The notes beneath the pieces were generated by a model that ran no database searches, was not told the DNA's origin, and was given only the letters and a program-made list of their open reading frames with translations. Position numbers and translations under genes: made by a program. A stretch of 43,139 nt of DNA from Clostridium thermopalmarium DSM 5974 (GTDB lineage: Bacteria; Bacillota; Clostridia; Clostridiales; Clostridiaceae): contig NZ_PVXN01000059.1 of assembly GCF_002995795.1 (NCBI RefSeq), positions 1 through 43,139 on the forward strand, written 5' to 3'. Positions 17,117-25,914 of the stretch are shown in pieces; position 1 is the first letter of the stretch; every line of letters starts with the position of its first letter.

Positions 17117-17196
17117 ATATTGAACATCTGATATGGAATTTGTATAGGATGCCAGACACTTAAGATTAACCGATAAAGTTAAGTGTCTAGCATCAA
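17117..17196. repeat. hairpin between convergent genes with a partial copy of the palindromic repeat
   Basis: GATGCCAGACACTTAA (17148-17163) pairs with TTAAGTGTCTAGCATC (17179-17194) with one mismatch. It is followed by the stop of the opposing gene. The left flank TATTGAAC...ATATGGAATTTGTATAGGA resembles the left end of element B (23043-23080). It probably stops transcription from both sides but lacks a long T tract. Confidence 0.6.
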
Positions 17197-17199
17197 AGC

Positions 17200-18456
17200 T
17201 TAAGTAAATATTGGAGATGATATTCCAACTTTTCCGTCCACATGAATTACCTTTACTACATACCAAGCACCTTTTTTAAAAGGTAACGATAGATTCCATT
17301 TTATCTTATTTTTTTTATGAGCGCTTTTTTTCTTTACCACAATTCCGCCATTGGATATAATTTGTATCTTATTTATAGGAACTTTTTTATCTTCAGCTAT
17401 AATCTCTAAGTTCATTTTATTAGAATTGTTTTCAATTATACTTCCCATCCATTTTCCATTTGCTTTAAAAACAAGCTTTAAGGAGCGGCTTTCTGTAGAA
17501 TAGGTTCTACGAGACTTCAAAGCTTCAAAGAATTCATCATATCTTAAGAGTTTACATATAACTACAGTTAGATTATCTGTATCTCCCCAATTTTCCTTAT
17601 GATTATCTTGTCCGTTTATAGCTCCTAAATGCCATCCTTTATCTAAGAGTTTATAGTAGTATTTTTCTCCACTTAAATATTTAAAAGGTGGAGAGCCATT
17701 TCCAACTTCTATAAAGTTTATATACTTATCTAAAACATCGTCATATTGAAGAGATTCAATGTATTTATGTGGATGGTTAATACAAACTATAGGATTTTTC
17801 TCCTTTTGAAGCCAAGCCTTAAAATCTTTAAAGTTCTTTATTTTGTTCTTGTATAGATTTATTGTATTTAAAATATTAAAATCACCTAGACCTCTAGAAG
17901 AAACCTCGAATCCATATAGTGGTAAAAATTTTTTGTTTATATTTGCAAAATATAAAGAACTGATTTTTACAGCATTCCATCTAGAGATTTCATTAGAATT
18001 ATATTTGACTTTTTTACTAAGAAACCCTGAGTGATCTGTGATTATTAAAAAGTCTAGAGATTTTTTATAAGCGTATTTGAATGCTTCTAATGGAGTACCT
18101 TTTCCGGTAGAGAAGGAAGTGTGAGCATGAGGAATTCCGTAATAAAAATTATATTTATCCGACTTAGAAGAACTAGTGGTTATAGTAAATGACCATTGAA
18201 TTTCTTGTATCTGCCTTCTGAAGTCTTTAATAAAGACTTTAATATCATGTTTTCCTGATTTAAGTTTTTTTTTAGGAACATATATAATTTTATTTTTATG
18301 GACTTTATGATGAACTTTTTTATTGTCTACATACATTTTTATATCAACTAAGCTATCAATATATTTATTACTAAGAATTGTCAAGTAAATGTCAGGAAGT
18401 CTATCAGTTAAAGTAGCATTATTTTCAGGAACAGCTATAAAAAGTTGATTTAACAT
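17200..18456 (-). CDS. CehA/McbA-type PHP metallohydrolase with a beta-sandwich N-terminal domain
   Basis: A 418-residue protein. Residues about 1-95 form an Ig-like beta domain (MYVDNKKV, KLKSGKHDIKVFIKD), a PHP-like metallohydrolase follows (YYGIPHAHTSFSTGKGTPLEAFKYA, LDFLIITDHSG, INHPHKY, INGQDNH), and about 90 C-terminal residues are again beta-rich. This resembles the CehA/McbA family. No signal peptide is visible, so it seems cytoplasmic. The substrate is unknown; family members cleave phosphoesters or aryl carbamates. AAGGAG lies upstream of ATG. It is convergent with another PHP-fold gene. Confidence 0.8.
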   Translation of the reverse strand: MLNQLFIAVPENNATLTDRLPDIYLTILSNKYIDSLVDIKMYVDNKKVHHKVHKNKIIYVPKKKLKSGKHDIKVFIKDFRRQIQEIQWSFTITTSSSKSDKYNFYYGIPHAHTSFSTGKGTPLEAFKYAYKKSLDFLIITDHSGFLSKKVKYNSNEISRWNAVKISSLYFANINKKFLPLYGFEVSSRGLGDFNILNTINLYKNKIKNFKDFKAWLQKEKNPIVCINHPHKYIESLQYDDVLDKYINFIEVGNGSPPFKYLSGEKYYYKLLDKGWHLGAINGQDNHKENWGDTDNLTVVICKLLRYDEFFEALKSRRTYSTESRSLKLVFKANGKWMGSIIENNSNKMNLEIIAEDKKVPINKIQIISNGGIVVKKKSAHKKNKIKWNLSLPFKKGAWYVVKVIHVDGKVGISSPIFT

Positions 18457-18775
18457 TATATTATCTCCTTATGCTTAAGATTTTATAGTTAAAGGTCTAT
18501 ACTAATATTTTATTTTATTAAGAACATTCTGTGTATTGTATGTAAAATATCCCGTAATTTAACTAAGACTATAACGTTCATATGGCATGGTATAGGACAC
18601 GAGATTTGAAATTTCTTAATCTGATATTATATATGCAAATGACTTGATAGAATTAAAAAATTTATATTAGAAATGATGATTAATTAAATCTATAAAAAAG
18701 ACTGCAAGATCGTGCAGCCTTTTTGCTCAAATTTTAAACTTAATTACATCTAAAATATACTAGCTAGTTGCTATT
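18457..18775. other. intergenic region between nrdJ and the CehA-like gene
   Basis: No gene is visible in these 319 bases. They hold the nrdJ terminator (18694-18724) and, on the minus strand, the AT-rich upstream region of the CehA-like gene. Confidence 0.6.
18694..18724. terminator. nrdJ terminator
   Basis: On the minus strand GGCTGCA/TGCAGTC (loop CGATCT) is followed by TTTTTTATA. A T run also exists on the plus side. Confidence 0.85.
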
Positions 18776-21775
18776 TTAGCTACATCCAGTAGTAGATCCA
18801 CAATCTAGGCAAACCTTACAGGTTCCATTTCTTACCATCCTTGTGCTTGAGCAGACAGGGCAGGTGCTATCATAAAGACGTTCTCCTTCTACTTTTTTTT
18901 CACTTGATGCAGCAACATCTTTAGAAAATCCAAATGTTGTTTCAGAATTTATAGTAAACATATTTGACAAATAGTTCTCATCTTTAATTTGGCATCTTGA
19001 AAAGTCACCTAATTCTATATCTATAATTTTACTTATTAAATCTGATATAGAAGTTACATATTTAATATAAGGATGTTTCTTAACAAAACCGTATGGTTCA
19101 TATTTTTGTCCTCTTAACATTCTAGAAATGTCTTGAGGTGGTACATGATATTGAAGCATAACAGATATAGATTTAGAAAGAGAATTTAAAAGTCCGGTGA
19201 TTATAGTTCCTTCTCTATCTGTAGTTATATAGATTTCGGAAATTTCTCCTTCAGAATTTCTATTAACAGTTGTATAAATTTTAACATCATCAATTTGAGC
19301 AGGGTGAGTAGTACCGTACCTTATACCTGTTAATTTATCTCTTCTTGAATAGTGATGTTTAGTTTGAAGTTCTTTAACCTTTTGTAATAGCTCATTATAA
19401 GTTAAGTCTTCGAGTTTTTTATTTCCATTTTCAGATAGACTAGTGTTAAGAGGTTGACTTGCCTTTGAGCCATCTCTATAAAGGGTTATACCTTTAACTC
19501 CAAGCTTCCAAGAAGATAAGATTACATCCTTAAAATCTTGAATAGTAGCTGTTTTTGGAAGATTTACAGTTTTTGATACAGCACCGGAAATAAGAGGAGT
19601 TATGGCTGCAACCATCTTAACATGTCCCATTGGAGAGATATACCTTTTTCCACTGCCGCATTTATTAGCTGTATCGAAGATAGGTAAGTGTTCTTCTTTT
19701 AGGTGTGGAGCACCTTCAATTTTTCCGTCTATTATTTTTTCATATTGAAATCCGTTCTCGTCTACAACTTCTGTTCTCATTATATAATCTACTATGTCTT
19801 TTATCTCTTTATCAGAATATCCTAGATTTTTAAGAGATACTTCAAGTACTGGATTTACAATAGTCATAAATCCGCCGCCAGACAGCTTTTTATATACAAC
19901 GTGGCTGAAAAATGGTTCTATAGAAGTAGCACCGCAGTCCATAGCTAAGGATATAGTACCTGTTGGAGCTATAACGGAAACTTGAGCGTTTCTATAACCG
20001 TACTTTTCACCATATTCCAAAGCATTTTTCCAAGCATCTTTTAAAGTTTTACTTAAGTTTTTAAGTTTTAATTCATTTAGTATGTCATGATTAACTTTTA
20101 CTGGAGTATAATTTAAGTTTTCATAAGAATCATCAAGGGCTCCAGCTACTCTGCTATGATTTCTTATAACCTTTAGCATATAATCCTTATTTATATCGTA
20201 TTTAAAGAAGGTTCCAACTTCTTTTGCCATTAGAGATGATATATAATAAGAATGTCCAGTTAATATTCCTATAAGTGCAGCTGTTAAATTTCTAGCTTCT
20301 TCAGAGTCATATGGGTATCCACAAGCCATTAAAAGTGAAGATATATTAGCGATTCCAAGTCCAGTGGTTCTAAATAAATAAGTCTTTCTTGCTATATCTT
20401 CTGTTGGAAATTGACCCCAGTGAATAGAAGCTTCTAGAGCAAGCTGAATTAAACCAACCATATGTACATACCCTTTTAAATCAAATTCCTTTGAGGTTGT
20501 ATCATAAAACCTATATATATTTATTGAAGCTAAGTTGCAGGAAGTATCATCTAAGAAAGCATATTCTCCACAAGGATTTGTAGAGTTTATTCTATTATAT
20601 GGAGCGTTAAATTTTCCATCTTCACCACATGGACATGTATGCCAAGCATTAAAGGTATCATCAAATTGAGGAGATGGATCTGCACATTTCCAGGCAGATT
20701 CGGTAAAAGCATTCCATAATTCAGATACTTTTATATTTTTATTAACTATGTTGCTCACTCTACCTTTAAGTTCTATAGTAGCGTTGGGGTCAGCTTCAAG
20801 GTTATCCACTTTTTTCATAAAGTCATCTGATAATCTGACAGAATTATTTCCATTTTGGCCAGATACGGTTTCATAAGCTTCACCTTCAAAGCTTGTATCA
20901 TAACCAAATTTTCCAAGGGCTTTAACCTTATCTTCCTCTTTTGCTTTCCAAGTTATGAAATCCATAATTTCAGGATGATCTATATCAAGACAAAGCATTT
21001 TAGCAGCACGTCTTGTAGTCCCACCAGATTTTATAGCACCTGCATTTCTATCAAAACCTTTTAAAAAGCTCATAAGGCCAGAAGAATATCCTCCTCCAGA
21101 TAAAGGCTCTCCCTTAGCTCTTATAGGAGAAAAATTTGTTCCTGTTCCAGAGCCGCCTTTAAACAACCTTGTTTCTGTTATATATTGCTCTGATATAGAA
21201 TGAGGACCCAAAAGTTTATCTTCTATAGAGATTATGAAACAAGCAGAAGCTTGAGTCCTGCTGTAGGCATCTGTACATTCCACAACTTTGTTTTCTTTTT
21301 CATTAAAATAGAAATTACCTTGTTTATTACCCTTTATGCCATAAGCTAAAGCAAGTCCAGTATTAAACCATTGAGGAGAGTTTGGAGCGTACATTTGATT
21401 TAATAATCCATAGACCATCTCATCATAAAATATTCTGCTTTCTTCCTCTGTTTTAATCATTCCTTCATCTTTTAAAGCTTCCATCCAAAAACTTACAAGT
21501 CTATGAGCTACCATTTTCATACTGTTTTCATATCCTAGTTCATTAGGAACTCCAGCTCTTCTGAAATATTTTGAAGCTATTATATCACAGGCATTTTGAG
21601 AATAATGTTTTGGGAACTCTAGATTTTTCATGTTTATAATAATTTTGCCAGTTTTATGGTCTTTTAAAATAACATCAACCTTTTTCCAAGTAAATAAATC
21701 ATAAACAGTTTTGGAGTTATCTTTTTCGAGTTCCGTGGTAAAGTATCGTTTAAATATATTAGATATGGAATTCAT
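18776..21775 (-). CDS. nrdJ: adenosylcobalamin-dependent class II ribonucleotide reductase
   Basis: Makes deoxyribonucleotides from ribonucleotides using coenzyme B12. The 999-residue chain has the long form of NrdJ. It has SACFIISIEDKL, GGSGTGTNFS, the NPCGEYAFLDDTSCNLASIN active-site block (cysteine and neighbouring residues of the radical/substrate site) and APTGTISLAMDCG. A C-terminal zinc-ribbon-like tail (CPVCSSTRMVRNGTCKVCLDCGS) carries the redox cysteines that regenerate the active-site disulfide. AGGAGGGT precedes ATG. Two NrdR boxes and a good promoter lie upstream. It is monocistronic. Confidence 0.96.
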   Translation of the reverse strand: MNSISNIFKRYFTTELEKDNSKTVYDLFTWKKVDVILKDHKTGKIIINMKNLEFPKHYSQNACDIIASKYFRRAGVPNELGYENSMKMVAHRLVSFWMEALKDEGMIKTEEESRIFYDEMVYGLLNQMYAPNSPQWFNTGLALAYGIKGNKQGNFYFNEKENKVVECTDAYSRTQASACFIISIEDKLLGPHSISEQYITETRLFKGGSGTGTNFSPIRAKGEPLSGGGYSSGLMSFLKGFDRNAGAIKSGGTTRRAAKMLCLDIDHPEIMDFITWKAKEEDKVKALGKFGYDTSFEGEAYETVSGQNGNNSVRLSDDFMKKVDNLEADPNATIELKGRVSNIVNKNIKVSELWNAFTESAWKCADPSPQFDDTFNAWHTCPCGEDGKFNAPYNRINSTNPCGEYAFLDDTSCNLASINIYRFYDTTSKEFDLKGYVHMVGLIQLALEASIHWGQFPTEDIARKTYLFRTTGLGIANISSLLMACGYPYDSEEARNLTAALIGILTGHSYYISSLMAKEVGTFFKYDINKDYMLKVIRNHSRVAGALDDSYENLNYTPVKVNHDILNELKLKNLSKTLKDAWKNALEYGEKYGYRNAQVSVIAPTGTISLAMDCGATSIEPFFSHVVYKKLSGGGFMTIVNPVLEVSLKNLGYSDKEIKDIVDYIMRTEVVDENGFQYEKIIDGKIEGAPHLKEEHLPIFDTANKCGSGKRYISPMGHVKMVAAITPLISGAVSKTVNLPKTATIQDFKDVILSSWKLGVKGITLYRDGSKASQPLNTSLSENGNKKLEDLTYNELLQKVKELQTKHHYSRRDKLTGIRYGTTHPAQIDDVKIYTTVNRNSEGEISEIYITTDREGTIITGLLNSLSKSISVMLQYHVPPQDISRMLRGQKYEPYGFVKKHPYIKYVTSISDLISKIIDIELGDFSRCQIKDENYLSNMFTINSETTFGFSKDVAASSEKKVEGERLYDSTCPVCSSTRMVRNGTCKVCLDCGSTTGCS

Positions 21776-21795
21776 ATAAACCCTCCTAATTATTG

Positions 21796-21842
21796 GTACT
21801 ATATGTAGTAATTGAATTAACTTCAGATACTACATGTAGTAT
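21796..21842 (-). promoter_or_regulatory. tandem NrdR boxes upstream of nrdJ
   Basis: Box 1 GTACTATATGTAGTAA (21796-21811) and box 2 ATACTACATGTAGTAT (21827-21842), the latter a perfect palindrome. They start 31 bases apart, i.e. three helical turns, as is typical of tandem NrdR sites. They lie between the -10 and the ribosome binding site, which suits repression of nrdJ by NrdR when dNTP/ATP levels are high. Confidence 0.9.
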
Positions 21843-21869
21843 TATATAGTAAATAATATTATTCTTCAA
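21841..21869 (-). promoter_or_regulatory. sigma-A promoter of nrdJ
   Basis: On the minus strand TTGAAG (21869-21864), a 17-base spacer and TATAAT (21846-21841). The -10 overlaps the edge of NrdR box 2. Confidence 0.8.
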
Positions 21870-22038
21870 GGAGAAAAATTGTAATAATTTTACTAATGTT
21901 AAAGAAAGCATTGATGATAGCTATTCTTTAATAATTAAAATTATTTTTAATTCATTATATGAAATGTTTTCATTTAATTATTGTTTTTTCTGGGATATAA
22001 TATGTAATTGAGAAACTTATGTGTGGAGGAAGATGCGT

Positions 22039-23019
22039 ATGATATACAGATATGAAGATAAAAAACCTAAAATAAGCAGTGACGCATTTGTAGCTGAAAG
22101 CGCAGATCTTATTGGAGAAGTTGTATTAGAAGAGGATTCAAATATTTGGTTTGGAGCAGTTTTAAGAGCTGATGTCAATAAGATAATTGTAAAAAAAGGG
22201 GTTAATATTCAAGATAATTGCACTATTCATGTGGATAAAGATCATCCAGTATACATAGGAGAATACTCAAATATAGGACACAATTCAGTAATACATGGAT
22301 GTAAAATAGGAAATCATGCTTTAATAGGTATGCAAAGTACTATTTTAGATGGAGCTGAAGTGGGGGATTATACCATAGTAGGGGCAGGCAGCTTAATAAC
22401 GGGAGGCAAAAAGATACCTTCAGGAGTGCTTTGCATGGGCTCCCCAGCTAAAGTTATAAGGGAACTTACAGAAGATGAAATAAATCATATAAAACAAAAT
22501 TCAGATCATTATATAGAAATCTCGAAAAAATATATGAAACAAGGGGGAAAATCAATGAACAGAAAAGACAATTATGAAACTATGCTTTTAATGCTTAAAG
22601 GACAAATTTCAGGGGAAGATGATTTAATAGCAAATCTATCTAATGCAACATCTATTATAAATCTTATGACAGATAATATAAATTGGGCTGGTTTCTATTT
22701 AATGAAAGATGGAGAGTTGGTTCTAGGTCCTTTTCAAGGAAAACCTGCTTGTAATAGAATAAAGATCGGAAAAGGAGTGTGTGGTACTGCGGTGGCAGAA
22801 AGAAAACTCCAGAGAGTGGATAATGTTCATGAATTTGAAGGTCATATCGCTTGCGATGCTGCTTCAAATTCAGAAATAGTGATTCCAATAATAAAAAATG
22901 ATATAGTATATGGGGTCTTGGATATAGATAGTGAGGAGTTTTCAAGATTTGGAGAATTGGAAGAAGAATACTTCACTAAGTTTGTAAAAATACTTACAGA
23001 AAATATGAAATGGGAGTAA
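22039..23019 (+). CDS. fusion: gamma-carbonic-anhydrase-like protein + free methionine-(R)-sulfoxide reductase
   Basis: A 326-residue chain of two complete enzymes. Residues 1-172 are a left-handed beta-helix protein of the gamma-carbonic anhydrase/YrdA family with the three zinc histidines H64, H81 and H86. Residues 173-326 are a GAF-fold fRMsr (MsrC/YtsP family) with its three cysteines in GKPAC (238), GKGVC (248) and HIACDAASNSE (272), which reduces free methionine-(R)-sulfoxide. At the junction, AAGGGGG sits seven bases before an in-frame ATG (22555), so the second enzyme can also be made alone. The ATG at 22039 is preferred because GGAGG lies nine bases upstream. Both enzymes are usually separate proteins. 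Confidence 0.88.
   Translation: MIYRYEDKKPKISSDAFVAESADLIGEVVLEEDSNIWFGAVLRADVNKIIVKKGVNIQDNCTIHVDKDHPVYIGEYSNIGHNSVIHGCKIGNHALIGMQSTILDGAEVGDYTIVGAGSLITGGKKIPSGVLCMGSPAKVIRELTEDEINHIKQNSDHYIEISKKYMKQGGKSMNRKDNYETMLLMLKGQISGEDDLIANLSNATSIINLMTDNINWAGFYLMKDGELVLGPFQGKPACNRIKIGKGVCGTAVAERKLQRVDNVHEFEGHIACDAASNSEIVIPIIKNDIVYGVLDIDSEEFSRFGELEEEYFTKFVKILTENMKWE
22543..22557 (+). promoter_or_regulatory. internal ribosome binding site and start for the fRMsr half
   Basis: AAGGGGG, spacer AAAATCA, then ATG at 22555, in frame with both halves. The protein from this ATG is 154 residues, the normal length for a stand-alone fRMsr. Confidence 0.6.
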
Positions 23020-23036
23020 TAGGACTAAATCGCGAC

Positions 23037-23270
23037 AATCTTTAGTATTGAACTTTCCATATGGGATTTGCATTTAGGAAAGTTTCACTACGCAAAGAAG
23101 CCCTAATATTTCTTGAGTTTAAAACCACTAAGCCTTCTAAACTCGCTGCTGTTCAGACAATAGAAGGTTCTTATGGCGATTTAAACTCAGAAATAAAGAG
23201 CTTTTAATGCTAGTTTAACGCTTTTTATAATGCAAATCTCATATTCCAGTTCAATATTAAAAAAAGTTTA
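23037..23270. repeat. long imperfect palindromic element B
   Basis: Nearly the whole gap between the convergent fusion gene and the calcium ATPase gene folds on itself. Outer arms TATTGAACT...GATTTGCATT (23046-23074) pair with the region 23229-23266; inner arms TGAGTTTAAA...CCTTCTA (23114-23139) pair with TAGAAGG...TTTAAACTCA (23161-23189) around a 21-base loop. It shares an exact 18-mer with element A. No ORF is present. It may act as a bidirectional terminator, a non-coding RNA or a MITE-like insertion. Confidence 0.7.
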
Positions 23271-23301
23271 TCCACATTTATTAAATGAGAGCGTCTTATT
23301 C

Positions 23302-25914
23302 TTATATTTTGCTCTTTAAAATTTTCAGTATTTCACTAATAAAAAGTGGCATTAAGCTTAATAGGGCGATCCATTTCCAATCTCCACTGTTAAGAGGATA
23401 TACACTGAATATGCTGCTTAAGTAAGGAACATATAGTATTATAATTTGCAGAATTATACCTAATACAATTGAAAAAATTAAAAATCTATTTGTAAAAAAT
23501 CCAATTTTAAATATAGACTTTTTTTCATTTCTCATATTTAAAGAATGAATTAGCTCTGAAATACTCATTGTGATAAAAGCCATAGTTTGTGCATGTATTA
23601 CAGAACCAGGATATCTATGAAGTCCTATCTGAAAAGCGATTAAAGTTAAAATGCATATAATAGATCCGCTAAAGAGAATATTTCCTATGGCGCCTGTAAA
23701 AATAGTTTCATTAGAGTTTCTTGGCTTTTCTTTCATTACACCATCATCTTTAGGGTCTACACCTAAAGCTAGAGCAGGGAAGGAGTCTGTTATAAGGTTA
23801 ACCCATAATATGTGTATGGATCTCAAAGGAGATGCCCATCCTAAAAGTATGGAAAAGAAAATAGACATTATTTCTCCGATGTTACAAGATATTAGAAATA
23901 AAATAGATTTTTTTATATTATTGTATATATTTCTTCCTTCCTCAATAGCTGAAACTATAGTAGAGAAATTATCATCAGTTAATATCATGTCCGAGGCTTC
24001 TTTAGCAACATCCGTTCCTGTAATTCCCATGGATACACCTATATCTGCAATTTTTAGAGAAGGTGCATCATTTATACCATCACCAGTCATGGATACTATA
24101 TTTCCTTTAGATTTAAAAGCTTTTACTATTTTGACCTTATGTTCTGGTGATACTCTAGCAAATACTTTTAAATTCATTATCTTTTCATTTAATTCTTCCT
24201 GGGATAGTTTATCTAAGTCTAAACCAGATATAACTTCTAGGGGATTTTCAGCTATATTTAAGGATTTAGCAACGGCAAAGGCGGTATCCTTATGGTCACC
24301 GGTTATCATAACTGTAGATATTCCAGCCTTTTTGCATAAGGATATGGAATTTTTTACTTCCAGCCTAGGAGGGTCAATCATGCCTACTAAACCTATAAAC
24401 ACTAAATCTCTTTCTAAAGAGTTTATTTCCGTATTATTAATATCATTTATAATTTTATAAGCAGCACCTAAAACTCTGAGAGCTTCACTGGACATAGCTG
24501 AGGTAGCTTTTAAAATAGAATCTTTTATATTATCTGTCAAAGGTACTTCAATTCCGCCTATAAATACTTTGGTACATATTTTTAAAAGGTTATCTACAGC
24601 ACCTTTAGTCATTACATAAAAATTGTCTTTATATTTGTTTACTGTAGTCATAAGCTTCCTATCAGAATCAAATGGAATTTCATTGACTCTTTCATGTTCT
24701 TTCTGAAGTTCATCTTTAAAAATATTATAGGAAGCAGCTACATCCAAAAGGGCTATTTCTGTGGGGTCACCGGTTGAGCTTTCTTTAGAAGATGTGGCAT
24801 CATTACATAAAACTAAGTTTTCTATAAGTAGTTTGTGAATCTTATTATTAATGTCTAATTTCTTTATATCATCAAAAATGTTGTCTGCATAAAACTTTGT
24901 TACAGTCATCTTATTTTGTGTTAGAGTTCCTGTTTTATCAGAACATATGATATTTACAGAGCCTAGAGTTTCTACAGCAGGAAGCTTTCTTATTATAGCG
25001 TTTTCCTTTATCATTCTCTGAACACTTAAGGCTAATACTATAGTTACAATGGCAGGAAGCCCTTCTGGAATAGCGGCAACAGCTAAACTTATAGAAGTTA
25101 AGAATAACTCAAATAGGTCTCTTCCTTGAATGAAACCTATTAAAAACATCAAAGCACATATGGATATAGCAGCTATACCTAATGTTTTACCCAATTTTTC
25201 AAGTTTTTTTTGAAGAGGAGTAAGTTCTTTTTTATTTTCTTTAAGAAGAGAAGCTATTTTTCCTATTTCAGTATTCATTCCTGTGCTTACAGCAACCCCA
25301 ATACCCCTTCCATGGGTGGCTAGGGTAGACATAAAAGCCATGTTTTTTTGATCACCTAATGTGGTTTTACCATCTTCAAGTATTAAGTTAGCATCTTTAT
25401 CTACTGGTATGGATTCGCCTGTAAGGGCAGATTCTTCAATCTTTAAATTAACTGTTTCAATGAGGCGTAAATCGCAAGGAATATATCTTCCGGCGTCTAT
25501 GATTATAATATCTCCAGGTACTATTTCTTCAGAAGGAATTTCTATTAGTTGGGCATTTCTCTTTACAATAGCTTTGGGAGTAGACAGATTTTGTAAGGTT
25601 TCTAAGGATTTTTCTGCTTTATATTCTTGAGTAACTCCAACTATTGAATTTAAAATTATAATTATACCGATTATAATAGCATCGCTAGTTTCTCCTACTA
25701 AAAAAGATATTATTGCAGCTCCAATAAGAATATAGATTAGAATATCGTTAATTTGGGACCAAATAAGAGTAATGAGAGTATCGCGATTTTGAGTTGCTAA
25801 CTTATTTAATCCATATTTTATTTTTCTCTTTTCTACTTCTTGTGATGAGAGACCTTTAGAAGGGTCAGAATTAAAGATTTTTAGTATATCTTCAATTTTT
25901 AAACTATGATACAT
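23302..25914 (-). CDS. calcium-translocating P-type ATPase (SERCA-like, P2A)
   Basis: An 870-residue cation pump that probably exports Ca2+ using ATP. It has the actuator loop TGES (165-168), the M4 ion site AAIPEGLPAIV (283-287 core), the phosphorylated aspartate D326 in SDKTGTLT, MTGDGINDAP in the P domain, and M6 NLITDSFPALALG. M5 has SCNIGEIMSIF, similar to bacterial SERCA-like pumps such as LMCA1/YloB. The N-terminal cation-ATPase domain begins at about residue 5. The ATG at 25914 follows GAGGTG by six bases; the in-frame GTG is part of that site. Monocistronic. Confidence 0.94.
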   Translation of the reverse strand: MYHSLKIEDILKIFNSDPSKGLSSQEVEKRKIKYGLNKLATQNRDTLITLIWSQINDILIYILIGAAIISFLVGETSDAIIIGIIIILNSIVGVTQEYKAEKSLETLQNLSTPKAIVKRNAQLIEIPSEEIVPGDIIIIDAGRYIPCDLRLIETVNLKIEESALTGESIPVDKDANLILEDGKTTLGDQKNMAFMSTLATHGRGIGVAVSTGMNTEIGKIASLLKENKKELTPLQKKLEKLGKTLGIAAISICALMFLIGFIQGRDLFELFLTSISLAVAAIPEGLPAIVTIVLALSVQRMIKENAIIRKLPAVETLGSVNIICSDKTGTLTQNKMTVTKFYADNIFDDIKKLDINNKIHKLLIENLVLCNDATSSKESSTGDPTEIALLDVAASYNIFKDELQKEHERVNEIPFDSDRKLMTTVNKYKDNFYVMTKGAVDNLLKICTKVFIGGIEVPLTDNIKDSILKATSAMSSEALRVLGAAYKIINDINNTEINSLERDLVFIGLVGMIDPPRLEVKNSISLCKKAGISTVMITGDHKDTAFAVAKSLNIAENPLEVISGLDLDKLSQEELNEKIMNLKVFARVSPEHKVKIVKAFKSKGNIVSMTGDGINDAPSLKIADIGVSMGITGTDVAKEASDMILTDDNFSTIVSAIEEGRNIYNNIKKSILFLISCNIGEIMSIFFSILLGWASPLRSIHILWVNLITDSFPALALGVDPKDDGVMKEKPRNSNETIFTGAIGNILFSGSIICILTLIAFQIGLHRYPGSVIHAQTMAFITMSISELIHSLNMRNEKKSIFKIGFFTNRFLIFSIVLGIILQIIILYVPYLSSIFSVYPLNSGDWKWIALLSLMPLFISEILKILKSKI

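Noticed and set aside
18776-21775. Possible cobalamin riboswitch ahead of the B12-dependent RNR
   Set aside because: The leader between the promoter and start is short (about 70 bases) and holds only NrdR boxes; no B12-box is present.
23651-24460. A 269-residue plus-strand ORF opposite the calcium ATPase gene
   Set aside because: It is a shadow of the conserved ATPase frame; composition and lack of a binding site argue against coding.
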